10,441 nucleotides of DNA from Firmicutes bacterium UBA3738 (GCA_002372505.1 DFGY01000107.1:1-10441); one strand, 5' to 3'; positions 1 through 6,273 are shown, counted from the first letter of the stretch. The notes: generated by a model from the sequence alone, not told the origin. Numbers and translations are program-made.

Positions 1-45
1 CTTTTAAAGTGTCAAACTACCGAGGTAAAACGGACTTAATTGGCT

Positions 46-60
46 AATGGTATTACCATT
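46..60. promoter_or_regulatory. Palindromic FadR/GntR-type operator candidate
   Basis: AATGGTA-T-TACCATT is a perfect 15-bp palindrome. Its core TGGTATTACCA fits the TNGTNNNACNA pattern known for FadR-subfamily GntR regulators such as PdhR and FadR. It lies about 70 bp upstream of the promoter of the + strand GntR gene, too far to block it directly, so it may serve a divergent gene to the left. The palindrome is seen directly; its function is inferred. Confidence 0.5.
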
Positions 61-127
61 TGAATATTAATAAACCATAAATATTAGTAATTGTCAAGGG
101 TATTCCCTTATGTTTATTTATGTTTAT

Positions 128-156
128 TTGACTTTTTGCTTTTATGTTTGTATACT
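128..156 (+). promoter_or_regulatory. Sigma-A promoter of the + strand GntR gene
   Basis: A -35 box TTGACT (128-133) and a -10 box TATACT (151-156) are separated by exactly 17 bp, which predicts a transcript start near 163. This places the ATG at 144 inside the promoter and supports translation from the ATG at 210. The -10 box lies within the inverted repeat at 148-167. Confidence 0.7.
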
Positions 157-167
157 TATTCATACAA
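148..167. promoter_or_regulatory. Operator candidate TTGTAT-N8-ATACAA over the -10 box
   Basis: The arms TTGTAT (148-153) and ATACAA (162-167) are perfect inverted repeats with an 8-bp spacer and cover the -10 box. The same arms with the same spacing occur at 6212-6231 in the promoter of the BKACE operon, and a weaker relative lies at 7014-7033. Repressor binding here would block RNA polymerase, so autoregulation or cross-regulation by the second GntR protein is likely. The match is seen in the sequence; binding is inferred. Confidence 0.5.
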
Positions 168-209
168 GATGTTCAGCCTGCAATCTTTACTAATGGAAAT
201 GGAGCAGAT

Positions 210-947
210 ATGGAGCCTAATATTTATTTCAATCCCGTTTCAAAGAAACGCGTTTCGGAAGTCGTATATGAGCAGATTTTCGAAAAAATTTCCAACAAGG
301 AATTAAAGCAGGGCGACCGACTCCCCTCTGAACGCGAGCTGGCAGCCCAGTTCAACTGTGGCCGTCCCAGCGTCAGGGAAGCTTTACGAATGTTACAGCA
401 GGATGATTTAATAGAAATTGATGTAGGCGCCAACGGCGGCGCGATTATCAAGCACTCTATAATGGAGTCAGCTATCTATCCTGTACTTCGCCTGGTTGGC
501 ACCGGTGACATAAGTATCTCCGACATGATTCAATATCGCAGATATAACGACACTGCGTGTCTTATGATGGCCATTGACAACGCCACAGATAATGACATAA
601 AAAAAATGCAGCAGATTATGTTTGACTATGAGAAGCATCTGAACAATCAAACCAAGATACACAAAATCGACAAGTCATTCCACAATGCTCTTGCCGAGGC
701 CAGTCACAACAATATGTGTCTGCTGGTATCCAAAATCATTACGTCACTGTCCACGGATTTATTCTACAACATTGCCGAACAAAAAGATGCCGACGAAGTA
801 AACATGCACAACAAGCTTGCATTCGAGAATCACTCAAGAATGCTCCAGTGCATCATCGATAAAGATAAGGACTCCGTTGAGGAAATCGCCATTGGGGCTG
901 CGGAGCTGCTTAGGAAAGTTATCTATCACTTCAACACTATAGACTAA
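210..947 (+). CDS. FadR-subfamily GntR transcriptional regulator
   Basis: A DNA-binding regulator of 245 aa. The N-terminal winged helix (about residues 10-75) carries the family signature QGDRLPSERELAAQF followed by RPSVREALRMLQQDDLI. The remainder is an all-helical ligand-binding FCD domain with the metal-site pair D-x3-H (DKSFH) and a further His in ENHSRML. The C-terminal His usual in FCD domains is not evident (GAAELLRKVI), so metal binding may be altered. I chose the ATG at 210 rather than the one at 144 because a sigma-A promoter runs through 128-156, a GGAG lies 5 bases upstream of 210, and the extra 22 residues do not look like the family's N-terminus. The gene is convergent with the hydrolase gene, and their stop codons overlap. 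The effector is unknown; FadR-type proteins usually sense organic acids. Confidence 0.88.
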   Translation: MEPNIYFNPVSKKRVSEVVYEQIFEKISNKELKQGDRLPSERELAAQFNCGRPSVREALRMLQQDDLIEIDVGANGGAIIKHSIMESAIYPVLRLVGTGDISISDMIQYRRYNDTACLMMAIDNATDNDIKKMQQIMFDYEKHLNNQTKIHKIDKSFHNALAEASHNNMCLLVSKIITSLSTDLFYNIAEQKDADEVNMHNKLAFENHSRMLQCIIDKDKDSVEEIAIGAAELLRKVIYHFNTID

Positions 948-1648
948 AGAATAATTTCTTCGTGCTGAAGTGGCTCGGACATAATTCGAACATCGAGGGA
1001 ATAGCCGATACTGTCCTTTATGTCGGCTACACCCTTTTTTGTTGCCGGTCTAAAGCCGGAAAAGTCGTCGTCTTCAAAGGGCAGATGGACTACCGCAAGA
1101 TATTTTGGCTGCACGAATTCGCATATTGCATCCCGCCCGCTCTTAAGAGTGGTCCATGGGAAGTCCAATATGGCCACATCTATGTCTCTGTTCATTACCA
1201 GATAGTCCATCTCCCGGCAGCCAACCTTGGTGTCGCCGCCAACGAGAATTCTTCCTTCCTCGTTTTCGATCAGAAGGGCGTACTGCTTTATGTGTTCGTA
1301 GCCCGTGCCATCGTGAGGCAGCTGGAAAAATCTTATCTCCGTTTCCTCGCCGGCCTTGCCGGTGACATGAATCCCCGGGACGTCCATCTCCTCGGGAAAG
1401 ATTACGGGAATGTCCCTTCCCGCCAGCATTTCATCGGTCATTCTTCTCGAGTAATGATCCCTGTGCTTGTGAGTGAATATCAGAATATCCGGCTCGGTAA
1501 ACTCCGGCATCTGCTTCATGCCTTCGTAAATATCCGTCGTAATAGTCGAAAACTCATTGACCTTCTCATCGTGGAAAGCATCTACAAGAATATTGCTCCC
1601 CGCCGTCTGTATCGATAGTCCCGCATTAGCGCTAAGGGTAATAATCAT
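944..1648 (-). CDS. MBL-fold (metallo-beta-lactamase superfamily) metal-dependent hydrolase
   Basis: A 234-aa metallo-beta-lactamase-fold protein, probably a cytoplasmic hydrolase. The metal-binding motif THKHRDH (the family H-x-H-x-D-H) is at about residues 59-65. A later PHDGTGYEH, the GGDTKVG segment (metal-bridging Asp) and a late VVHLPFEDD (metal-binding His) complete the expected site. No signal peptide or membrane segment is seen. The protein is compact and lacks extra domains, as in the UlaG-like/L-ascorbate-6-phosphate lactonase and general Zn-hydrolase groups; the substrate cannot be assigned. The start ATG at 1648 follows AAAGGTGG at a suitable distance. It has its own promoter (1689-1716) and follows the ilvD operon in the same direction after the first repeat, so it may be co-expressed through read-through. 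Its stop codon overlaps that of the opposing GntR gene. Confidence 0.85.
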   Translation of the reverse strand: MIITLSANAGLSIQTAGSNILVDAFHDEKVNEFSTITTDIYEGMKQMPEFTEPDILIFTHKHRDHYSRRMTDEMLAGRDIPVIFPEEMDVPGIHVTGKAGEETEIRFFQLPHDGTGYEHIKQYALLIENEEGRILVGGDTKVGCREMDYLVMNRDIDVAILDFPWTTLKSGRDAICEFVQPKYLAVVHLPFEDDDFSGFRPATKKGVADIKDSIGYSLDVRIMSEPLQHEEIIL

Positions 1649-1688
1649 TTGTCGTCCACCTTTTTTGTTTTAATTTTTTGATTTAATA

Positions 1689-1716
1689 ATAATACAGACT
1701 TTCGTTTTCTTGTCAA
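1689..1716 (-). promoter_or_regulatory. Sigma-A promoter of the MBL hydrolase gene
   Basis: On the - strand a perfect -35 TTGACA (1711-1716) and a -10 TATTAT (1689-1694) are 16 bp apart, 41 bp before the ATG at 1648. The 17-mer CTCTTGACAAGAAAACG containing the -35 box recurs exactly at 7039-7055 in the promoter of the second GntR gene. No operator-like palindrome overlaps the -10 box here. Confidence 0.7.
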
Positions 1717-1728
1717 GAGCGTTTCAAG

Positions 1729-1916
1729 CGTTTCACGGGGACAGGCTTTTTGTTGCACCATTTTTTGGAAAGATGACAAGGATGGTTCTCTCTGGATTGT
1801 TTTATTAGACGTAGAAGGACGGGGTACTTTATTGGACAAAAAGACGACAGGAGAACCGTCCCCTGTCATCTGTCTTACATTTTCTGGTGCAACAAAAAGC
1901 CTGTCCCCGTGAAACG
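1729..1916. repeat. 188-bp palindromic intergenic repeat, copy 1 (MITE/REP-like)
   Basis: Begins CGTTTCACGGGGACAGG and ends with the reverse complement; the outer 32 bp at each end are perfect inverted repeats, followed by imperfect inner arms. It matches the copy at 7071-7258 at 186 of 188 positions; the differences are G/A at 1821 and C/T at 1845. It ends 3 bp beyond the ilvD stop codon. It encodes no transposase. A 74-aa open frame runs through it on the - strand but is probably not a gene. The GGGGACAGG...CCTGTCCCC style ends recall non-autonomous repeats scattered in clostridial genomes, but I cannot assign a family. No clear target-site duplication is visible. Confidence 0.9.
1838..1870 (-). 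terminator. Internal hairpin plus T-run in repeat copy 1
   Basis: Read on the - strand, GATGACAGG (1870-1862) pairs with CCTGTCGTC (1851-1843) across a 10-base loop that can pair further, and is followed by TTTTT (1842-1838). This is the form of an intrinsic terminator, about 50 bp after the ilvD stop. The C at 1845 gives a U-G wobble in the - strand RNA, so the stem survives. It probably ends the BKACE-ilvD transcript. Confidence 0.55.
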
Positions 1917-1919
1917 CTC

Positions 1920-3587
1920 TTAATAATCCGAATCATCCAGTATGGCTCCGCGGTTAGCCGATGTCACCATCGCTCTATAGCGTTTTAAGTATCCGCTTAC
2001 TTGCTTAGGAGGGTTGGGAGTTGTTTTGGCTTTTCTTCTTTCCAGCTCTTCTTCGCTGACTTTCAGCTCTATTTTATGTCCCGGTATATCTATGGAAATA
2101 ATGTCGCCATCTTCAACGTAAGCCATGAGCCCGCCTGCGGCTGCTTCAGGGCTGACGTGCCCGATGGAAGCGCCACGGGATACGCCCGAGAATCTTCCGT
2201 CAGTCACCAGTGCGCATGTGGAGTCAAGTCCCATCCCTGCAATGGCTGCTGTGGGAGACAGCATCTCTCTCATTCCCGGTCCACCCTTTGGACCTTCGTA
2301 TCTTACAACCACTATGTCCCCGGACTGAACCTTTCCTCCGTATAGTCCGTCGCAGCATTCCTCTTCAGAGTTAAAGCACTTGGCCGGTCCTTCGTGAACC
2401 AGCATCTCTGGGAGCACCGCTCCCTTTTTTACAACTGCACCATCCGGAGCCAGGTTGCCATATAGTATTGCAAGGCCACCTGTCTGTGAGTAAGCGTTTT
2501 CCTTTGTTCTGATTACATCTTCGTCCAGCACTCTTGCACCGGCTATTCTGTCGCTCCAGCTTCCGTCTACCGTCTTTGCGTTCACATCTATCTTTCCAAG
2601 TTCATCAAGCCTCTTCATTACGGCGCTTAGTCCGCCTGCGCTGTCTAAATCAACCAGGCAATGAGGCCCCGCAGGGTTTAGCTTTACAAGATGAGGGACG
2701 CTGTCCGATATATCGTTAACCTTATTAAGATCGAATTCCAGACCTGCTTCGTGGGCAATGGCCGGAAGATGCAACATGGTGTTCGTTGAGCATCCAAGAG
2801 CCATGTCGGCAACCAGCGCATTTTCAATCGACGCCTGACTAACTATGTCTCTCGGTTTTATGTCCCCTTCCACCAATTCCATAACCTTCATGCCTGCATG
2901 CTTCGCAAGTCTGATTCTTGCTGCATCTACTGCGGCAATTGTTCCATTGCCGGGCAATCCCATTCCCAGAATTTCCGTCATGCAGTTCATTGAATTGGCA
3001 GTAAACATTCCGGCACAGCTACCACAACCGGGGCATGTGTTTTCTTCTATTTCCCTGGCCGCCGCCTCGTCCATTTTATCCATGTGCACTGCACCCGGCG
3101 CTTCAAAGGCATCCGTTAACGCCACCTTCTTATCGTTGGCATGCCCCGGCAGCATCGGTCCGCCGGAGCAGAATATTGACGGCACGTTCAGTCTCAGTGC
3201 AGCCATGAGCATTCCGGGTACTATCTTATCGCAGTTCGGGATGAATACCAGCCCATCGAAGGGATGAGCCATGGCCATTATCTCCGCCGAATCGGCAATG
3301 TGCTCTCTGGACGGAAGAGAATAGAACATGCCTTCATGGTTCATTGCTATTCCATCGCAAACGCCTATTGCCGGAAACTCTATCGGCGTGCCTCCTGCCA
3401 GGCGCACTCCGGCCTTTACCGCTTCTGCTATTTCCCTTAAATGTTTATGTCCGGGAATGATCTCATTGAACGCATTTACTATACCTATCATCGGCCTGTT
3501 TATTTCTTCGTCGGTCAGGCCGAGTGCCTTCATAAGGCTTCTGTGGGGAATACGGTCAACACCTTTTTTCATCTGATCGCTTCTCAT
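1920..3587 (-). CDS. ilvD: Dihydroxy-acid dehydratase (IlvD/EDD family)
   Basis: A full-length 555-aa IlvD. The family enzyme removes water from 2,3-dihydroxy acids to give 2-oxoacids (2,3-dihydroxyisovalerate to 2-oxoisovalerate in valine synthesis). Hallmarks are the iron-sulfur ligand motifs NCDKIVPGM and CPGCGSCAGMFTANSM, the N-terminal GIVNAFNEIIPGHKHL, and the catalytic-serine region DGRFSGVSRGASIGHVSPEA. Where actinobacterial/plant-type enzymes have a third Cys (ITPCN), this one has IIPGH, as in the E. coli-type group with an oxygen-labile cluster. The ATG at 3587 follows GAGGTGA. It is the last gene of the BKACE operon, 36 bp after the dehydrogenase gene, with no other branched-chain biosynthesis gene nearby. 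A catabolic role on a related dihydroxy or sugar acid is therefore possible. The family call is firm; the substrate in this context is open. Confidence 0.93.
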   Translation of the reverse strand: MRSDQMKKGVDRIPHRSLMKALGLTDEEINRPMIGIVNAFNEIIPGHKHLREIAEAVKAGVRLAGGTPIEFPAIGVCDGIAMNHEGMFYSLPSREHIADSAEIMAMAHPFDGLVFIPNCDKIVPGMLMAALRLNVPSIFCSGGPMLPGHANDKKVALTDAFEAPGAVHMDKMDEAAAREIEENTCPGCGSCAGMFTANSMNCMTEILGMGLPGNGTIAAVDAARIRLAKHAGMKVMELVEGDIKPRDIVSQASIENALVADMALGCSTNTMLHLPAIAHEAGLEFDLNKVNDISDSVPHLVKLNPAGPHCLVDLDSAGGLSAVMKRLDELGKIDVNAKTVDGSWSDRIAGARVLDEDVIRTKENAYSQTGGLAILYGNLAPDGAVVKKGAVLPEMLVHEGPAKCFNSEEECCDGLYGGKVQSGDIVVVRYEGPKGGPGMREMLSPTAAIAGMGLDSTCALVTDGRFSGVSRGASIGHVSPEAAAGGLMAYVEDGDIISIDIPGHKIELKVSEEELERRKAKTTPNPPKQVSGYLKRYRAMVTSANRGAILDDSDY

Positions 3588-3623
3588 GATTTATCACCTC
3601 TATATTCTTTTTGCACTAGAAGT

Positions 3624-4559
3624 TTATTTATTAAAGTACAATACTTTTGCCAGCTCTATGTACATGCGGTCTCTTTCGCGAATTGCTTCATCGGCCTTGT
3701 CTCCGGAGTAATCGTAGAAGCCCTGTCCGCTCTTGACTCCCAGCTTTCCTTCTTCAACCATTCTCTTAAGGACCGGACTTTCCACTTTGTCATCAGCTAG
3801 GTCAGCATTCAGATAACTGGTAATGTGATCGAAGGTGTTTATCCCACCATGATCCGCCACTCCGAAGGGTCCCAGCACCGCATAGCGCAGTCCCATGCCT
3901 GCCTTTAAGACAGTATCCACATCCTCATAGGTTGCTGCACCTATTTCCACAATGTGCAGCGCCTCTCTCAATACCGCAAACTGGATTCTGTTTATGATAA
4001 ATCCGTTTATATCCGCAACGATTACAGGCTGCTTGCCCAGACCTTTTACGAGTTGCTTCATTTTGAGAAGGTTCTCCTCACTGGTCTTCGCTCCGGCAAT
4101 TATCTCGCAGAGGGGCAACAGATGAGGCGGATTGAGCCAATGCTGACCCATAAATCTTTCCGGGTACTGGCATGCCTCTGCAATTTCTGTAATGTGCAGA
4201 CCCGAAGTGTTTGTCGCAAGCAAGGCTTCCTTCGGGGCAATGGCAGATACCTCTCTGAAGAAATCTTGCTTGATATCCATTCGCTCAACTGTCGATTCCA
4301 CTACGAGACAGCAGTCACTGAAGACTTCTTTGTTGCTTGTGAAATGGATTCTCGCTACGGCTGCATCGGATTCCTCCTGGGTTATGATCCCCTCGTTGAC
4401 CAGAGTTTCCTGGTTCAGTTCCAGGAGATGCTTACCCTTTTCAAGACCTTCTTCAAATGCATCATAGCCCCACGTCTCATATCCTGCAAGGGCGTATACC
4501 TGGCAAAGGGACGTTCCCATTATTCCCGTGCCACCCATAACTACTTTGTTCTCATTCAT
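3624..4559 (-). CDS. 3-hydroxyacyl-CoA dehydrogenase-family NAD-dependent dehydrogenase
   Basis: A 311-aa two-domain enzyme expected to oxidise a 3-hydroxy acid or its CoA ester to the 3-oxo form with NAD. The Rossmann domain opens with VVMGGTGIMGTSL (a GxGxMG variant), and the catalytic segment GQHWLNPPHLLPLCEII holds the His-Glu dyad. A 3HCDH C-terminal domain follows (about residues 185-285), including NGFIINRIQ, GLRYAVLGPF and KSGQGFYDY. The NPPHLLPL and GLRYAVLGP features also occur in relatives acting on free hydroxy acids (lambda-crystallin/L-gulonate 3-dehydrogenase and, more distantly, L-carnitine dehydrogenase). A beta-hydroxy acid substrate feeding the BKACE enzyme of this operon is therefore plausible. 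I chose the ATG at 4559, not 4601, because AAGGAG sits 7 bases before it; this start lies 14 bp after the SDR stop. The assignment to plain 3-hydroxybutyryl-CoA dehydrogenase is an alternative. Confidence 0.88.
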   Translation of the reverse strand: MNENKVVMGGTGIMGTSLCQVYALAGYETWGYDAFEEGLEKGKHLLELNQETLVNEGIITQEESDAAVARIHFTSNKEVFSDCCLVVESTVERMDIKQDFFREVSAIAPKEALLATNTSGLHITEIAEACQYPERFMGQHWLNPPHLLPLCEIIAGAKTSEENLLKMKQLVKGLGKQPVIVADINGFIINRIQFAVLREALHIVEIGAATYEDVDTVLKAGMGLRYAVLGPFGVADHGGINTFDHITSYLNADLADDKVESPVLKRMVEEGKLGVKSGQGFYDYSGDKADEAIRERDRMYIELAKVLYFNK

Positions 4560-4573
4560 TTTCTTTCTCCTTT

Positions 4574-5320
4574 TTAATCCTTCGTTATTCCCCCGTCGCA
4601 CTCTACTATGTCACCATTTGTGAAGCTGGCCAGATCCGATGCGTAAAATAGTATTACGTTGGCACATTCCTCCGCCGTGCCCCACCTTCCGAATGGCACT
4701 CCACTACGAATCATTTCATATCGCTCCTTTTCCATGTGATCGGTCATGGGGCTGATTATGGCTCCCGGATTCACGCAAACGCAGCCGATATTGCTGGGCC
4801 CGCATTCCTTTGCAACAGCCTTTGTCAGACTGATGACGCCACCCTTTGCCGATGCGTAGGCGATAGTTCCGAGAAGGCCGCCGCCTACCTTCGCCGCGAT
4901 GGAAGCCACGTTTACTATTCTTCCGCCGCCGTGCTCAGCCATATTTTTATAGGTTGACCTGATGCATGCGTACACTCCTGTAAGATTAATATCCATTACC
5001 TTCTTCCATTTTTCCAGAGTTACATCTTCGATGCTTCCTGTACTGATGATGCCTGCATTGTTTATAAGGGAATGAATCTGTCCGAAATCACTGATGATTT
5101 CTTCAAAGACTCTTGCTACGTCGTCCGTATCTCCTTGATCGTATTCATAAAATTTTGCTTTCCCTTCGCCGTATAGCTTTTCCAGTTCTGCGCCGGCTTC
5201 TTTGTTCATGTCCAGAATTATGGCCGTGCCTCCACCTTTCACAACGCCGTCAACGCAGGCTTTGCCAATGCCACCCGTGCCACCGGTTACAACTACGTTC
5301 TTCCCCACGAAATTTATCAT
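4574..5320 (-). CDS. Short-chain dehydrogenase/reductase (classical SDR)
   Basis: A 248-aa classical SDR, an NAD(P)-dependent alcohol/ketone oxidoreductase. It has the cofactor loop TGGTGGIG (residues 12-19), an acidic residue at the end of strand 2 (LDMN, D37) that favours NAD over NADP, the structural NNAG motif, and a catalytic Ser (VASIAA) followed by YASAK. The C-terminal VNPGAIISPM and the final GDIVECDGGIT are typical of FabG-like and sugar-alcohol or hydroxy-acid dehydrogenases. The chosen ATG at 5320 has AAGGAGG at good spacing; an in-frame ATG at 5338 lies upstream of that site and is unlikely. It is the second gene of the operon, 36 bp after the BKACE gene. It probably oxidises another hydroxyl of the pathway intermediate, but the substrate cannot be assigned. 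Confidence 0.9.
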   Translation of the reverse strand: MINFVGKNVVVTGGTGGIGKACVDGVVKGGGTAIILDMNKEAGAELEKLYGEGKAKFYEYDQGDTDDVARVFEEIISDFGQIHSLINNAGIISTGSIEDVTLEKWKKVMDINLTGVYACIRSTYKNMAEHGGGRIVNVASIAAKVGGGLLGTIAYASAKGGVISLTKAVAKECGPSNIGCVCVNPGAIISPMTDHMEKERYEMIRSGVPFGRWGTAEECANVILFYASDLASFTNGDIVECDGGITKD

Positions 5321-5356
5321 GCTTTTTTCCTCCTTCACTTCTCTAGAACCGCTTCT

Positions 5357-6175
5357 CTATAACTGCCGCAGACCTAATAATTCCCGCGCTTCCTTCGGGC
5401 TCATAGGCTCTGCGTCATGTTCGCGCATTACTTCTATTACTTTCTCAACCAGCTGTGCATTTGTTTCCGCCTTCTTCTCCGGCGACAGATATGGCGAATC
5501 TTCAAAACCGACTCTTATACTCTTCGCTCCCCAATCAAGTGCAGTACCTATGAGATTCCAGTCCATTCTGTTCCCCTGAATCAGTCCCCAGATGTACTCC
5601 CTTTCCGGGAAAACTTCTTCGCAGCATGTCACCATGTGCCTCAGGGCCGGCTCGGTTGCCGGCATGGTCCCTTTATAGCCCGTTACCAGGCACAGCAGTA
5701 ATGGGGTGGGAAGTCCGAACTCATCGTCCAGATCCTTTAAGGTGTATATGTGTCCCAGTTCGAACATTTCCGCATCGGGGTGCTTGTTTTGCTCTTTGGC
5801 CACTCTTACGTTGTAACGGACATCCGATGCAGGATTTAAATATGGTATTTCTCCAAGATTTATAGTTGACACGTTCAGACTCGTCAGCTCCACCAGCGGC
5901 TCATAGCAGGGGGCGCATCTTTCTTCAATAGTCAGGTCGGATATCCCTCCTGTGGAAACCTCAATAATCATATCCGTCTCATCCCTGACCTTCTGTAAGG
6001 TCTGCCTGAGCACTGATGTGTCAGCCGTAAGTTTGTTGGATAAATCCCTGACGTGTAAATGTAATTGTGTTGCTCCCAGGTTGCAGCAATTAATTAAGTC
6101 ATCTGCTGTTGCTGCGGGGTCATATGTGGTGACCGTCCCAGCTGTAGGCGCCACCGATAAAATTACCTTTCTCAT
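5357..6175 (-). CDS. BKACE-family beta-keto acid cleavage enzyme (DUF849, Kce-like)
   Basis: A 272-aa TIM-barrel enzyme of the BKACE family, which converts a beta-keto acid plus acetyl-CoA to acetoacetate plus an acyl-CoA (Kce of lysine fermentation and the dehydrocarnitine-cleaving enzyme are members). The zinc ligands appear as HLH (H39, H41) in QLHLHVRD and E225 in IRVGFEDSPYLS. The Arg and Asp beside that Glu (R221, D226), the STGG segment and FELGH also fit. Compared with Kce as I recall it, the stretch before HLH is about 7 residues shorter, and the TGAETTR segment is replaced by TAGTVTTYD. The site that reads an amino group in Kce is thus likely changed, and the substrate differs. I chose the ATG at 6175 because MRKVILSVAPT matches the family start; the upstream GAAAGA is a weak ribosome site. 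First gene of the operon, behind an operator-bearing promoter. Confidence 0.9.
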   Translation of the reverse strand: MRKVILSVAPTAGTVTTYDPAATADDLINCCNLGATQLHLHVRDLSNKLTADTSVLRQTLQKVRDETDMIIEVSTGGISDLTIEERCAPCYEPLVELTSLNVSTINLGEIPYLNPASDVRYNVRVAKEQNKHPDAEMFELGHIYTLKDLDDEFGLPTPLLLCLVTGYKGTMPATEPALRHMVTCCEEVFPEREYIWGLIQGNRMDWNLIGTALDWGAKSIRVGFEDSPYLSPEKKAETNAQLVEKVIEVMREHDAEPMSPKEARELLGLRQL

Positions 6176-6208
6176 ATTCAGTCTTTCTTTTTCTATTTTT
6201 ATTTGTCC

Positions 6209-6234
6209 TACTTGTATTATCAATAATACAAGTA
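6209..6234. promoter_or_regulatory. Perfect palindromic operator of the BKACE operon
   Basis: Two 12-bp arms, TACTTGTATTAT and ATAATACAAGTA, are perfect inverted repeats around a 2-bp centre, and the right arm contains the -10 box. The outer halves ACTTGT-N12-ACAAGT recur with the same spacing at 7012-7035, in the promoter of the adjacent GntR gene. This makes a strong case that this GntR protein represses both units. The sequence match is observed; binding is inferred. Confidence 0.75.
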
Positions 6235-6251
6235 GTGTTTCTATTTGTCAA
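6223..6251 (-). promoter_or_regulatory. Sigma-A promoter of the BKACE-SDR-HADH-ilvD operon
   Basis: A perfect -35 TTGACA (6246-6251) and a -10 TATTAT (6223-6228) are separated by 17 bp on the - strand, leading to a leader of about 40 bases before the ATG at 6175. The -10 box lies inside the palindromic operator, so a bound repressor would occlude it. Confidence 0.8.
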
Positions 6252-6273
6252 CACACATTCATTTTTGGAACAC

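Noticed and set aside
96..109. AAGGG-TATT-CCCTT inverted repeat upstream of the + strand GntR gene
   Set aside because: The arms are only 5 bp and no related site occurs elsewhere in the window, so it is not enough to call an operator.
144..209. N-terminal extension of the + strand GntR protein from the ATG at 144
   Set aside because: The codons overlap the -10 box at 151-156 and the predicted transcript start near 163, so they would not be in the mRNA.
962..1618. A 218-aa + strand open frame opposite the MBL hydrolase
   Set aside because: It is the antisense of a gene with clear metal-binding motifs and shows no recognisable domain.
1645..1869. A 74-aa - strand frame through repeat copy 1 (starting MTGDGSPVVF), whose TGA overlaps the hydrolase ATG as ATGA; a similar 64-aa frame at 7017-7211
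   Set aside because: The frame follows the palindromic repeat, has no ribosome site that I can see, ends in low-complexity Lys-rich sequence, diverges outside the repeat, and the hydrolase promoter lies inside it. The ATGA overlap is probably chance.
3954..4577. A 207-aa + strand open frame opposite the HADH-family gene
   Set aside because: It is a shadow of a gene with a clear Rossmann motif and ribosome site on the - strand; no family features were seen.
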